Notes: generated from the letters alone by a model not told the origin. 64,000 nt of DNA from Hexactinellida sp. DTS-2022 (GCA_028753945.1 JAPNXP010000001.1:11150501-11214500), one strand, 5' to 3'. Positions 10,651-22,657 are shown, counted from the stretch's first letter. Program-made: numbers and translations.

Positions 10651-11636
10651 TTTAATTAATTAGTTGGTCATGTGATGTTTCACCCAACTATATATTCATT
10701 CGTTTATTTTTTGATTCAGTTTATCTATTAAAATTATCTATTCTCAACACTGTCACTAACTTGATATCTTGTTAATTAGCATTTACTACAACAATAAGAT
10801 CGTGATATTGGTGTAAAATGTGAAATATCTACTGACAATCTTTCAATTGGATGGTATTCGCGTAATATCAAGTCTCATTTTGAAGAAATTTGCTTGCAGC
10901 TACTACAATATATCCCCAAATAAGCGGCGGGGGCGTGATTAAGCTCCGGGTCATTAGAATTACATTGGTATACTACTAAAGATCTGGAGTGGAATTCATT
11001 GATTTTGGCAATTTCGGTATATATACAGTCGGTGAGAACCATTCTAACGGGCCTAAATATTATTTTCTGGATTTTTCAAAATAATTCTGGATAAATTTGG
11101 TTCACGAAGTTAATAAGCGCCGGGCGCTTATTTATAGCATTACGGTAGGCAAATATTGCTATTATAGGAACAAATTTATCAGTAAATCCTCACTTGTGAC
11201 TGAAAATAACTTGCTAATAGTGCAATATTTCTAATTGAGGAATTGCTTACAACCGAACTGTACTAAAGAATGCAATTAAATTCAAGAAATGCACTGGAAA
11301 GCCCCAAGACAGTCATTAGCTAATGACCACGGGTTCGTGTTCGGAGCAAACCCTCTAAATTCGGGCAATTGCCCCGGACCCTCATGATACCGCCAACTGC
11401 TTATGCTGTTATACAATTTTCAATTATAACACTATTTAATCTGTAAATATAATGGTATCATCTACACAGTAACTCTATTAGAATGGCTTACGAGATTCTG
11501 ATTGTTATAATCTTCTGCTGATAAATGTTAATCGACATTATTATTTTTGACTATCTTCTTTGTAGATGCAACTAATTCTTTTTACACAGATTTATATTTA
11601 TCTTAGTCTCGTTGTTTTTTAATGAATTCCTAAATC
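10651..11636. other. noncoding stretch after the ABC transporter
   Basis: AT-rich. A weak MITE candidate spans about 10903-11148, with related ends (CTACAATATATCCCCAAATAAGCG against the complement of CATTACGGTAG preceded by CGCTTATTTATAG). A B-box-like GGTTCG at 11332 lacks any tRNA fold. Nothing else is recognised. Confidence 0.35.
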
Positions 11637-11785
11637 CAATTTACAAAATCAACTAATTAAAAATGTCGATTTTATGAAATCAACTATTTTACAAAGTAAA
11701 CTTAAGTTTGTATGTTGATTTTACAAAATCGACATTTTGGATGTTGATTTTGTAAAATCGACTATTTGACAAAATCGACATAACA
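11637..11785. repeat. array of TTGATTTTACAAAATCGAC words
   Basis: About seven copies of GATTTTACAAAATC or close variants, itself a palindrome, occur in both orientations. The layout resembles the word-array MITEs elsewhere in the window, but clear terminal repeats and a target duplication were not found. Confidence 0.5.
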
Positions 11786-11914
11786 TAAACATAAACTTAC
11801 TATACAATTACTTTTAGTTAGTTAATTTACAAAATTCGCAATCAGCATAAAATAAACTGGGCGAATAAAACGATAAATTTAGGGCTATTACCGAGATTTA
11901 CATGGAGACATACT

Positions 11915-12165
11915 ACATAGCGAGTTAAAAGGTTATTGCATGTATGTATGTATATAGGATAAAATATGCTTCAAATTCCTTAAAAAAACTTTTTAAGAAT
12001 GGACCTCCCATGGTGACAAATGACGTAAGAATCTTCAAAAGGCTATTACATTAAAAGTATAGTCCCGATTGAGTGAAATTTTCAGTGCAGCTACTACTTA
12101 TTGTCTTATTGTATACTGTTCAAAACACTCTAATCTCAATTTATGAAATGTTCAGAGAGGGCCCC
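11915..12165 (+). repeat. dispersed 250-base repeat, copy 1
   Basis: From ACATAGCGAGTTAAAAGG to AAATGTTCAGAGAGG this matches 24227-24468 with scattered substitutions and small indels, including a shared AAAAAAACTTTTTAAG stretch. No coding frame is conserved. Confidence 0.75.
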
Positions 12166-14137
12166 TAATTTTTCAAAATGATTGCCGGAGGCTCTTTGAA
12201 TTTGTCGCTATAAAAAAGTTTGCCTAAACTTTCCAGAGCGGCATGGGAGCTTAAATCGCGAGATATACCCTAAAGTATCAGAATCAGGCATAAAACTTAA
12301 CTAGCCAGAGGTTGGTCACGGAACCTTAATTTTTGACCCCATTATGATATTTATGGATTTGTCGCATTATTGGCCTTTTTACAATTGAATTTTAAGTATT
12401 ATGATGGAAGTAGCTATAATTATGTTCTTGGTTTATTGGAACTATGAGGGTCCATATTGACTTTGTATTTATCATTCTAACTCAATTATACAATAACAGG
12501 AAACAATTCAAGAATCGTAGTTCTTCCAGAAATAATATTCCGTCAATTGGCGCTTATTCTTGATCCCTAATCAGCTTCAGTGGTACCACTCTTCGCACTG
12601 ATGGCAGAGCAAACCCACTATTCATAGTTTCGGGAGCTCTTCGCCACTTGACTACCTCTGAGCAAAACTTTCCGGAAGAATAAACCGCCTTAACGCGACG
12701 CTTTCTGGAGGTCTCAGCTAAGTGGGTATGTGTGACAATTTGTCTCCAACGGCGCTTATGAGTGCAAAACAAATTGAGTGGTAATTAGTAATTACCATAT
12801 TATTAGTTTCATAATTTCCAGGAGTCTAGTCTGCCTGGCCCAGACTCCTCGGCGTGCCTTTGGTCTTGGGGGTGACGGTCATCGTGGTTGTGGGGATCCT
12901 CGGAAAAGTTTACAAGATCTTCAAGATCTATATCCATCTAGTAAAAAGTAATTAGGATTCAAAAATTTACAATCAATTAAATTCATAATTAATGACATAT
13001 TGGTTTGGAGCGAATAATTTGTTTAACTTCATGTATTTATAGCTAGTGACAAACTTTCAAGTGACTATTTGTATATTTATTAAAACCCTTGAAGTATTTA
13101 AATTGAACGAATAAGTACAATCATATGATGTCCCTAAATGAGAGCAATCGAAAACCGTTGACTTTTTGGTTCTAGGTGTACTATATTGACTAAATGCATC
13201 CTAAACAAGCCCGAAAATAATACTTTTTGAGGTACTAATGGCTTTTGAAAAAACAATATAAATTTCAGGATACTTAATTTTTTGGGAAATCAACATTGTT
13301 TGTATAGAAACTTGTATTTACTTACAATTGGGGGCAAAAATCCATAAATATTTCTAACCTTACAAGGAATCTTCTATTGTAAGTGCCTCCGCCCATGGCC
13401 TACTATATTATACGGCTAGATAAGTCAAGTATTTGCCATTTATTTCCAGGCCAGTGTTTACTTTCTAATTGCTCGTAAAATAAATTACCTATTGTCATGA
13501 TGGAATAAACTAAACTTAGGTTTTCAAATACGCTGGAAACATCTAAAATACTTTTGAGAATGATTTCTCATCGGATTTAACCACAATGACATAATCAAAT
13601 ATACATACCATTAATTTGCGAAAACAATTATATATTTGGTAAATTAAAGACTATAGTTACTAGTTAGATAGGGTTGTAATATAGTGAAATTGCACATTGA
13701 AAATTGTCATTTTGGTAAAAATATTATTGTAGTTGGTAAAAATACGCAATCCTCACATGTTTGGAAAATAGACGACAGTCCTCTTCATGCTAATTCTAAT
13801 TGAAAGATACAAAGTAACATTTATCAATTGCCAAACACTGAAAAACATCCCCTCTTGTGTATATAATAATTATCCCTTAGCACTGAAGAGTATATTGTAA
13901 AGACACTGATAATTTATTGAGCAAAAATTATTAATAATAAAATTTGTATCTATAAATAGATTTATATTTATATAAGTAGAAAACCATAGAAAAAAGTATA
14001 AAATTATTACAAGTATTACAAAAATGATTGAGAGTATTTTTAAACAATATAACAAAATATCTACTTTTACACAAACAAGATAGAAATTTAAAACGACTAA
14101 GAACAGTTACATGCGGGGTATATCCACAAATAATCTT
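12166..14137. other. long noncoding stretch
   Basis: Mostly AT-rich. An acceptor-like sequence at about 12810-12823 precedes a GC-richer 130-base patch with two open frames, one encoding a hydrophobic segment (VPLVLGVTVIVVVGILG), similar in style to the hydrophobic start of the Mutator-like relic at 15460-15597. The stretch 13400-13435 (TATTATACGGCTAGATAAG) recurs near 17828. A minus-strand open frame at 12554-12772 has no recognisable domain. Confidence 0.3.
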
Positions 14138-15597
14138 CAACACAAACAGCTAAAACATCTATATTCCTTAAGCATTATGGTAATAACCGTTACAAATATC
14201 ACAGCACAACCAGTACACTAACATCTCTTCTAATACTACTACCAGCCTTGTTAATATTCCACTATCTTCACTCCCTCCACATATTTTACAATTGCTGTCC
14301 ATATTCGGTGGCACTCTTGTTGCTTGGGAATAGGCCCCGCTCTTATGAGTAGCTCCACGCTTCCCTAAGCGCTTTGCCTGTTTCAGGGACCATCTACGCT
14401 TAGTATTATTTACGCATCTTACACTATCTAAAATTCTCTCATTATCAAACTATTTTACTAATTTATCTATTGAAATATAGTAAGTTGTTTAATCCTAAAC
14501 TATTGAGTATATTTTAATGCCAGCTAGCCCTTCGTTGAAACGAATAGTAGCTAAACTACAACCTAAATTCATCAAACTCAAATCTGTCGGCTTAGTTTTA
14601 CTAATATAATTCCAAATCATCCCATGAAGGTTCTCATTCGGATTTGAGGTGTTACCACCCTGAACATTTTCCAAAAATGACAGCGAAAAATATGGGGCTA
14701 AAATATCTAAAACACGATCCCTACAAGCTAAACCGATGCACATGGGATGTTTGGAACTGTATCTCCAAAAGCTATGGCCTTCTGATACATGCAAAATGAA
14801 TCAGCACCCTTCTCACAATATTTATGCTACTTTACAACAAAACCATATAAAGATGTTATTTTATCAATGATGTTATCAGGTAGAAGATGCATTTTATAAG
14901 ATACGTATCTCCAATAAATCTTCATTCTCATTCCAATTATCTCTCCATTTTCAAATCCCTAAGCGTGGATGGCCGATATAGCTCTCTAACAGTTTATTTC
15001 TGCGTTTGTTTTACATTGTCCCAATTCATGTTGCTATAAAGATTTTCCGTCCACAAAAATCTCCATTCCTCAAGTGGAATATTTTGCAAAATGTCTTTGG
15101 AGATTGTTGATTGGGCAGTTGTAAGCTTAGGCTGATTTTCACAAAACAAAGTTTCTTGATGTTCCTGGCTATCCAAAAATAGTGTAGTCTCGTTTTGCGT
15201 CTCCACATAAATTATGGGGACCTTAGCGGATAGCTCAAGAACATCAAGAGACTCCGTTACACTTGTTTGGCTGCTATTTGTAGGAACGGGAGTGTACTCA
15301 GGAGCTAAGGCCACCTTTTCGCGCTTTATGTGTCCACCGAATTTATTAGGACGCTTTTTAGAGCCAACAAGAACTCTCCGTTTCTTTATATTTAGTAAGG
15401 GAGTTACAGGAGCTGAAAACACATAATTACTCAAAAATCAAAACCTTTCGGCACTTCAATATCTTCCTCAGAAGTAGAACTGAGATCCTTTCGAGGTCCC
15501 GTGTTTACCTCCACACCACCGACTATCAACAACACTGTAATAACTGCTGCCACAAGAAGTGTGGATATGCCCCACAATATCTCCAAACTCTGCCTTA
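14138..15597 (-). pseudogene. Mutator-like transposase relic with C-terminal PHD finger
   Basis: Minus-strand blocks in order: a hydrophobic start (about 15597-15520) followed by GGVEVNTGP, resembling 2A-like DxExNPGP motifs found at the head of some transposon proteins; a possible 32-base GT-AG intron (about 15413-15444) joining EVPK to APVTPLLN in frame; a linker to 14994; a segment CEKGADSFCMYQKA near 14810-14850; CRDRVLDILAPYFS; and NPNENLHGMIW near 14620, the hallmark of a Mutator-like family seen in cnidarians and insects. The same frame, crossing three stops after 14498, continues with FDNERILDSVRCVNNTKRRW and then a PHD-type zinc pattern CKICGG...WLCCDICNGYYHNAC, which needs one more frameshift. 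Several stops and frame changes show it is dead. The family name is from motif memory and should be checked by profile search. Confidence 0.6.
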
Positions 15598-15832
15598 AAT
15601 AGAAATATTAATCTTCGGGGCACTAATCTTGGAAGACATCCTCACTCTTCCTGCCCAAACATCAATCCGACCTCTCCAGGTCTCAAGGGATATAATTTTT
15701 AGAAATTAGAACAATAAGAACAATTAGAATACAAATAGGAAAACAGATATGAAATAAATAAGATAAATAATAAAGGCAAGATAAAATACGAATAGTAAGA
15801 AACTAGTTTGAAGGTTGAGTTTTAGAATCAAT

Positions 15833-16673
15833 ATATTGCACCACATCAATTGGGGTTCGGTACACCACAAGGGGCTGAGGCGGCGGTGCATGCAGCACGC
15901 TGTTACCTTAAAGATATCCCAGATAACATCAAAACTAAAATATGAGTTATGCCCTACTTTATTTGGATGACTGGATGCTAGGAGGCGAAGCTAAAGACAT
16001 TGTCTCTGACCTATCAACCATCGAAGTGGCCGGAGATGAAATCGGATTACACCTTAACAGAAAGAAGTCAGAAGCAATCTCTTATGTAAGAAATACGCTT
16101 GACTTAATAATTTCTAAAGTTCCAGAAATAAAAATCACCCACAAAGATCAAGCTACACTCCTCAGATCACCCCTAGACAACCTGGGTAGTATTATCTTAG
16201 CAATTCGGGAGAAAGTGAGCAAACTAGAGATAATGGGAGAGAGGCTCAAGTATTTCCAATCGCAAGATGACCTATCTCTCCTCAAGCACTCCTTTGCACT
16301 ACCCAAAATGCTCTACACTCTTCGGACCTCTCCCTGTTATGAATCTGATTACTTTTCTAACGTCGACGATCTTTTGAAGTCATTAACCAGCAGGATATTG
16401 AATATATCCTTTCGAGATAACGAATCTACATGGACTCAGGCAACTCTTCCGGTTGGCTCTGGCGGGCTAGGAATCCGGAGTGCAATGCAGCTTGCGCCGT
16501 CTGCTTTTATAACCTCTGCTGCTGCCTCCTCCGAACTAGTCCAACAGATCTTGCCACCCAGATCACGCCACTTACACAGAGCTTGTCTCGACAATGCTAT
16601 ACTCCGATGGGGAAATATACATATACATGAACAGCCAGCACCGAGCCAGCACGAAGTAAGTGCTGGCATATAA
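15833..16673 (+). pseudogene. non-LTR (LINE) reverse transcriptase remnant, internally deleted
   Basis: The first block (about 15833-15942) reads PHQLGFGTPQGAEAAVHAAR, the segment that in one invertebrate LINE group lies before RT motif A. After a stop and a frame change the second block, with an ATG at 15942, starts YLDDWMLGG, the catalytic YxDD of motif C, then LHLNRKKSEAI and a thumb-like region to 16673. About 100 residues with motifs A and B are missing between the blocks, so the enzyme cannot be active. No endonuclease domain or 3' tail was found. Confidence 0.7.
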
Positions 16674-16871
16674 CAAATTCAGTCAAAGGTCCGCAAATCC
16701 TTCTATCTTATTACATTATTAAAACTTCGGTTACAACGAAATGGATATAACCTTTCCCAGGATTTGGTTGTATCCTCTTTGTAAATTAAAAGTTTTTATG
16801 AAGTTTTACCATTTTTCATTTGCTATGCCACAAATGACTAAAACCAATGCTAGAGACATGCTGACGAGCAG

Positions 16872-16978
16872 AGTGGACCATGGGTCAACATTGGTGACCA
16901 ATGACCCATCTGACCCATCCCATTTCTGACTCATGACCCATTGACCCATGACCCATCGAGTGACCCATTGACCCATCA
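16872..16978. repeat. TGACCCAT word array
   Basis: About ten imperfect TGACCCAT(T/C) words follow a start resembling an hAT end (CAGAGTGGACCATGGGTCA). A matching right end was not found. The array sits directly before the RING-finger fragment and may have cut it off from its 5' part. Confidence 0.5.
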
Positions 16979-16981
16979 CAC

Positions 16982-17209
16982 AATTTTAAATATCTAAATA
17001 CTACTGAAGATGAAGGTGAGAACGATGATGCTCCAACAATGGGGAACCAATGTATTGTATGTCTTGGACCACGACTGGAAACTTGGGTATTTATGCCATG
17101 CAGGCATGCAAATTGTTGCTCTGATTGCTGCCAAGAGATAGAGAATCTAGCACAAACTTTCCCTGTGTGCCGCTCCACCATTGATTCAATTTTCAAGATA
17201 TACAATTAA
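16982..17209 (+). pseudogene. RING finger (C3HC4) C-terminal fragment
   Basis: An open frame ending at TAA 17207-17209 encodes CIVC, then PCRHANCCSDCCQEI, then FPVCR, spaced like a C3HC4 RING finger at the very C terminus of a protein. The penultimate ligand, normally the Cys of CPxCR, is Phe (TTC), one base from TGC. The protein N-terminal to the finger is missing, replaced by the TGACCCAT array. RING proteins are commonly E3 ubiquitin ligases, but the damaged ligand and missing start suggest a relic. Confidence 0.65.
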
Positions 17210-17342
17210 ATGAATTAATCATGCTCCATACACGGGATACACCTACTTCATTTCCTTCGTATTTCTCAATTCTATTTTCCTCGTTTTACCTATGCATGTT
17301 AAAATAATCAATTAAATATAATCAATTTAGTAAATACAAGTA

Positions 17343-17592
17343 CGGACAATTGTTCCAAAATTACATACATAAAAAAAACAATCCGATATAAAAACATCAG
17401 TACATTCTCGGACAAGTGACAGTATACTGAAAAATGATTCGGACAAGTGGCAACATACTGAAAAACGATTCGGACAAGTGGCAACATACTGAAAAACGAT
17501 TCGGACAAGTGACAACATACTGAAAAACGATTCGGACAAGTGAAGGTCCCACATTTTCGGACAAATGACAACATCAAAATTCGGACAAATGC
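17343..17592. repeat. 31-base minisatellite with CGGACAAGTG core
   Basis: The core CGGACAAGTG recurs at 17409, 17440, 17471, 17502 and 17533, exactly 31 bases apart, with the spacer GCAACATACTGAAAAACGATT. Looser copies of the core occur at 17343, 17558 and 17582, suggesting the array lies inside a decayed MITE. Confidence 0.85.
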
Positions 17593-17604
17593 AGCTTCCC
17601 CGTA

Positions 17605-17781
17605 CTGGCTTTCATCCAGACTAAATTTCTCAAGCCTAGATTAAGTTTGAGCTCGCTCAGACGCGCCTAAATAACTCATTTTGTATTAAGTCTATGGGAG
17701 CATCTCTCGATTTTCGCGCGCCTAGAAAAATTTCCCCTTCCAAAACTGGAGGCGCGTTGCATACGCCTGGATGAAACCCTG
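17605..17781. mobile_element. hAT-like MITE, TTTCATCCAG family
   Basis: Ends CTGGCTTTCATCCAGAC and GCCTGGATGAAACCCTG match the ends of the complete element at 48441-48654, and the interior carries the same GGCGCGC/TAGGCG words. An 8-base duplication is not evident, so this copy is old or rearranged. Confidence 0.65.
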
Positions 17782-18722
17782 GATATGTAAGTCTTTAATA
17801 GATTCGGTTAATTGGAGCATGGCCTGGTATATTATACGGCTAAATAAGTCAAGTATTTGCTCATTTCATTTGTTGTTATATTGTAATATAATTTATCAGT
17901 CTATTGTAACTCAGATACCCGGTAATTGTATTACAAGATTTGCCACTTATTCAGTGACGTTTCTATCACAGCCAGAGCAGATTTTGCATAGGCTAGTTAG
18001 TCACATTATTCTGATCTTTATTATACGTAATTCATCTGTATAATGTTACCAGAGACCCGGTAACTGTCTTTACCTAGCATTGTCTGTTCAGGTAGTGTGT
18101 ATTCTCAGCACCATAGCTTTTACAGTGACGATTCTCTCACAGCCAGGACAGATTTACAAAGGTTAGTCTTATTGTGAATCAATTTACTGTTAGTATAACC
18201 ATCCTCCGAACATATTGGTGTTATTTCTACAGTTTTTTGGTGCACCCTCCCACGTACCTTTCAATCTTCCAGGATCTTCCTCCCATCACTGGCCTCCTGG
18301 CCCTATATACCTTGCAGCCACGAGTTTTCCTTATATTGTTCTGAGTCGCTGCTGCCAAGACAGTGTTATGCGCAAAGAGATCCCTCCATGATGTAAATGT
18401 GAGTTTTCTCCTTTTGTATAGAATTAGGTTCTTATTATAAATTTAAATCTGCACGAGCCAGGAGCTCACACACACTCACAAATACTTTCAAACAATCATT
18501 AGATGAACAATAGTGTGAGGAACAGAGTCATTCTGAGCTTAGTACCTTGTAAAGTATTACCGAGAAGGATCCTTGTCTATTGTCGGCTGTGCACTGTGCA
18601 CTACCCAGCCTCATTAGTACTTCCACTGACAGCATTTGTTTCAAGTATATACCTCATAATGACATGTCAAAACTGTAGACACGACTTCCTGTGTCAAGTA
18701 ATTCTGCACCCTGTCTATTCTC
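17782..18722. other. noncoding stretch with a diverged tandem duplication
   Basis: Blocks 17910-17991 and 18048-18162 share ACCCGGTAA and CAGTGACG(T/A)TTCT(A/C)TCACAGCCAG in the same order, so a unit of about 140-150 bases has been duplicated. The short word TATTATACGGCTAAATAAG (near 17828) is shared with 13400. No gene is recognised. Confidence 0.45.
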
Positions 18723-19098
18723 CAGGGTTGCCGTGGGAAGGGAATTTTAATTCCCATTCCCATTCCCATTCCCATTCCCATTCCCATTCCCATTCCCATT
18801 CCCATTCCCATTCCCATCCCATTCCCATTCCCATTCCCATTCCCATTCCCATCCCATTCCCATTCCCATTCCCACGGGTTTTCCCATGGGGAATTCCTAT
18901 GTGGTTTTCAGATGGCAAATCCCCCGGCGAAATCCAATGAGAATTCCAAATCCTATTATACTTTATATGATCTACTTTTGATTTTTATGGCTTTACAAAT
19001 GATGGGAAAACCTGTGGGAATTCCCATGGGAAAATCTGTGGGAATTCCCATAGGATAAATATGATTCCCATTCCCATCCCATTCCCACGGCAACCCTG
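18723..19098. mobile_element. non-autonomous hAT element built of CCCATT words
   Basis: Starts CAGGGTTGCCGTGGGAAGGG and ends CCCACGGCAACCCTG. The flanks CTATTCTC and GTATTCTC agree at seven of eight bases, fitting an aged hAT duplication. The left half is mostly (CCCATT)n and the right half repeats TGTGGGAATTCCCATGGG, both extending words of the terminal repeat. The array produces long but meaningless open frames on both strands. Confidence 0.85.
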
Positions 19099-20093
19099 GT
19101 ATTCTCACAAATATGCACTTTCAGTAAATCCTCACCTTTTAATTGGAATGTTTTCGCTAATTCGAATAAATATATTTTCCCTTGAGGGTTCCAATTAAGT
19201 TGTTTGGCAGGTTAGAAAATGATGGGAGCTAACTTAGGCTGGCTTTGTGGAATGTAAATATTTATTGTTCCTTAGTGAAAAAAGCGAGACCCGTTACAGA
19301 AGTAACACTCCTTTTTGGAGTTTTACATTGTATTTCATTTCGAACCATAATTAACTGTATTACCACTATACTGTGTTAATACATACTACTTGTCTACGAG
19401 TAAATGGGCAATCTACTATGTATATGTCGCAGGCGAAATTTAGTACCAGGCGAGATTGAGTCATACTTATAGAAAATGTTGAAACTAATATTATGGGTTG
19501 TTAAAAATTGATTATATCCCAGATCTAATCCAGTTATTTGTTCACTTCCTAATGTCAATACTAGGTAAACAAGTATGCTGGATACGAATTTGACACTCAC
19601 AAATTTCTATTATGTCTATTTGTTCTAGTTATTGACAAAATTGGTAAACAAGTTTGTAAAATATTAGAATTTACGTAGAGACTAGACGGTTATTTTTAGT
19701 AATTGCATATGCTAAATACGAATTTAGAATTATCTACTTGCACTAAGGGCTGTTTGTTGTTAAATTTGGGGAATTAATTACTAAGAATAAGATTGAGATT
19801 TTAAATTATAAGTAAGTAAGCAAACTAGTATCATATAGTACGTACGTATATAGATTAATATTGAAGATTGACAAAATGAATACGAGTCCTTTTGTAAGTT
19901 TATTATAATGCGAGGTTAAAATGTAAATAGTATTCCCTAGCAAAAGCGAACGAGATTATAGGCTCGTAATAAATATTTATCCTAATCTACTCGCGAATTC
20001 AAACCATTTCACTCAAGCCACCAGTTTAATTAATCTTCAATACATATAGTTTTCAATACATTCACCATAAACAGAACATAATTAATCGCGACA
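19099..20093. other. AT-rich stretch with a diverged helentron-like core unit
   Basis: Bases about 19563-19745 match the core of the repeat described at 50008-51076 (GTAAACAAGTATGCTG, TACGAATTT, then a second GGTAAACAAG). No end structures are present. The rest is AT-rich with no recognised gene. Confidence 0.45.
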
Positions 20094-20202
20094 CATTCTC
20101 AAATTAATGTTGAGTTTATTGATAAGCTGGTTGTGTTGTTAGTTGGTTTAATAGCTGCTCTTGCTGTTAAATCAGCTTATCAATAGCACTAAGTTGAGAA
20201 TG
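20094..20202. repeat. foldback MITE, CATTCTCAA ends
   Basis: CATTCTCAA with TATTGATAAGCTG on the left and CAGCTTATCAATA with TTGAGAATG on the right make a stem of two paired blocks around a loop of GTTGTGTTGTTAG-like sequence. Confidence 0.6.
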
Positions 20203-20283
20203 TATAGCGAGTAAATGAGTAATTACGTTCTATTTATGTAGTAAATATGTTTAAATGTGCATCTATAAATTAACAATACAAAG

Positions 20284-20426
20284 GCGTAGTCTCTGGTATA
20301 GTTGGTAGGGCCATAGACTGATAGACATACAAAATTTGCCAATTGAAATACCAATGTGCAATGGCCTCCTAATATAACCGTAATGGACTAACCTATGGGC
20401 CCTACTAATCCCATTCCGAGACTACG
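20284..20426. repeat. foldback MITE, GCGTAGTCTC ends
   Basis: Left GCGTAGTCTC...GGTAGGGCCATAG pairs with right CTATGGGCCCTACTAATCCC...GAGACTACG. A separate short hairpin (TTTTTCAGACTACTTT and its complement) lies at 20471-20513. Confidence 0.6.
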
Positions 20427-20513
20427 TCAAACTCCGTATGTGGGAATTCTCCGAATCTAAGATGTTGACATTTTTCAGACTACTTTCTCAATATTGGAAA
20501 AGTAGTCTAAAAA

Positions 20514-21676
20514 TAACAATTGTTATAATATGCAACCAGAGATGGGACCAAATCCCTAGGTAATTAGAGTTTTAAAGATTTTAAGATTAATCCCAGTCGA
20601 TTCTGAAAGTCATTTCGTTTCTCGTACCTTCAAACAAACAACAAATGTGTATTGTAATTTGTAATCATATTAATATAATTGATATTAATTAATTATTTAG
20701 AAGCTTCATAATACTTTACTTTGACTAAGTAATATAATATTTAGACAGGTGCGAAGTCAGCCCTAACTATAGTGGGTGTCAAGTGCGTAGGAGTAAGTAT
20801 AGCCAGCGACCCTAATAGTTGCTCAGCAGAAAACCTCTTACACACTAAGAGGCCTTGTTAAATGGTAATTCAGGAGCACTCTCTATAAAAAAGTATCCAT
20901 GTAACGACTGAAAAAGAAATAGCACAGTAACACATATTGACTGTGAAAACAAACTAATATGATTACATTCTTGACTGAGCTTAGCTGTGGACGTAATTGC
21001 ATCCATTACGAAAAACAGCACAAGCCTTAGTAAATTGATTATCTTTCTTTTGGATACAAACAACTTGTGACCTTCAGAAGTTCTATATTTTTAACAGCGA
21101 TTATATTTGTATTGACTATTGAGCCAAAGTAAATCCATGTTAATTTAAATAAATACATAATGAATGAATGGCATTAAACTCAAGATGGTTTATGATAGAA
21201 CCGTTAAGATTTTACATTCCACAACAACGACAGATTAAGTGATTATATTTATTTCGGCGAGAATATTATTGCACAATTAATGTACTGACGTAATTAATTA
21301 TAATTAATTCCTTTTGTATTTAACTTATAGACGGTTCCAATTGGATTATTGGGGTTATCGAGTGCGTGGAATTCAAACATTATAGTGAAATTCAATTTAA
21401 ATTAATAATAATTGCAAATAATTGAACTTAATTTATTTTGCTGTATATAATAATGGTGTTAAATAACACTGCCCTGCGTCAAATTTGCTGAATACAATCT
21501 TGAGGTCATTTTTAGATGATCGGAGTGTGCCGATTCCAAATTTATCATCAGAATTGCTGTAGTACGTCATGTTTCATCACAAATGATTGACTAATTATAT
21601 TCGATAATTAACGAATATTATATTTTTTTCATTTAATATTACCTTTGCCTATAGAAATAAACATATTCGAAGAGTA
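20514..21676. other. AT-rich noncoding stretch
   Basis: A possible solo hAT end, CAGAGATGGGACCAAA, occurs near 20536 without a partner. Otherwise no gene or repeat is recognised. Open frames here are short and start with non-ATG codons. Confidence 0.35.
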
Positions 21677-21858
21677 CTTTCGACTCCGCTTAATAGAGCC
21701 ACCTCGGCCCCAGGTTGTTTTGACCAGATTATACGGAGAACCCGATTACCGATAATATTGTAAGCCAAACTGTAATTCTGTCTTAAATCCGGTGAAACTT
21801 TGGCCCCATTATTCGGAGAAACCGATTAATCGGTGGCTCTATTGAGCGGAGTTGACTG
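21677..21858. mobile_element. TA-flanked MITE, CTCCGCTTAATAGAGCCACC ends
   Basis: TA flanks both ends (21675-21676 and 21859-21860). The left end CTTTCGACTCCGCTTAATAG mirrors the right end CTATTGAGCGGAGTTGACTG. It is related in layout to 58277-58432, whose ends also spell CCGCTTAAT inside a CAGT...ACTG frame. Confidence 0.75.
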
Positions 21859-22657
21859 TATGTGCATTTCGAATTAGGCCAAATATCTCCAATCCATTCA
21901 ACCAATGTTGGTGGATTAATTCATAATTTATGTTATCTTGTTCTTTTTTGTATTTTATTAGTACTATATTAGAATATGGCCTATCGGAGAAGGTGTAGAA
22001 ATGATCCAGAAGTATTTTGTTATATTTGTGGTAGTTTTATGACTTCCAAACAATCCACGTCTATAACATACTTTGTTAAAAAAGCATATTTCGGATATTT
22101 TGGTATGCGATTAGGTGATTAAAAAATAAAAAAAACTAGACGTGATACGATAATTTTATCGATTTTAACGAAGTCTGCATAAAGATCTTAACTATAAATT
22201 TTCATCCCAAAACAATCAGCAAGTGAAAAAATATTTTTCGCAGGGCTGTGTAATTAATACATTAATTAAATTTTTATGCTAATTAGCTAAATTTCATTAA
22301 TCTCAGAGATGATACAAGATATAAACAAACTTTCAATTTATCAATTGGTCCTTATGCCAGGTACCACCTATACAAGTGGGTCTTGACACCTTGAGGTGAT
22401 GATGACATCGTTAAAAAAATGTATTTTTACAATTTTTTTAATTCGACATTTAAAATGGGTTAGTTGGTGTTGGGTGATGACCCAACACTCACATAAAAAA
22501 TGCTGACTCATCACTTATTATATTCTACTGAAACTTGAATATCTTTGAAACGAAGTGAGCAAAATGGAAACTTCCACGACTCTAAGGGTCGTTGCCTTCT
22601 GAAACACCTTTCTGAAATAATTTAACACCTTTATAGTGATGATGACATGGCGGAAAA
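21859..22657. other. noncoding repeat-rich stretch
   Basis: The segment near 22380-22410 (TCTTGACACCTTGAGG) recurs near 55300, so the dispersed repeat at 22845-23496 may extend or be duplicated to the left. No gene is seen. Confidence 0.35.

Noticed and set aside
11300..11390. B-box-like GGTTCG as a possible tRNA or tRNA-derived SINE
   Set aside because: No A box, cloverleaf or repeated copy was found.
12554..12772. Minus-strand 72-codon basic frame as a gene
   Set aside because: It opens with a possible start but shows no domain, no conserved neighbour and no splice or promoter support.
17409..17562. 31-base regular repeats resembling a CRISPR array
   Set aside because: The units are contiguous, with no unique spacers, no leader and no cas genes, and the genome is eukaryotic.
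18503..18940. Open frames of His-Ser / Gly-Met-Glu-Trp repeats
   Set aside because: They are read-through of the CCCATT array inside a hAT element.
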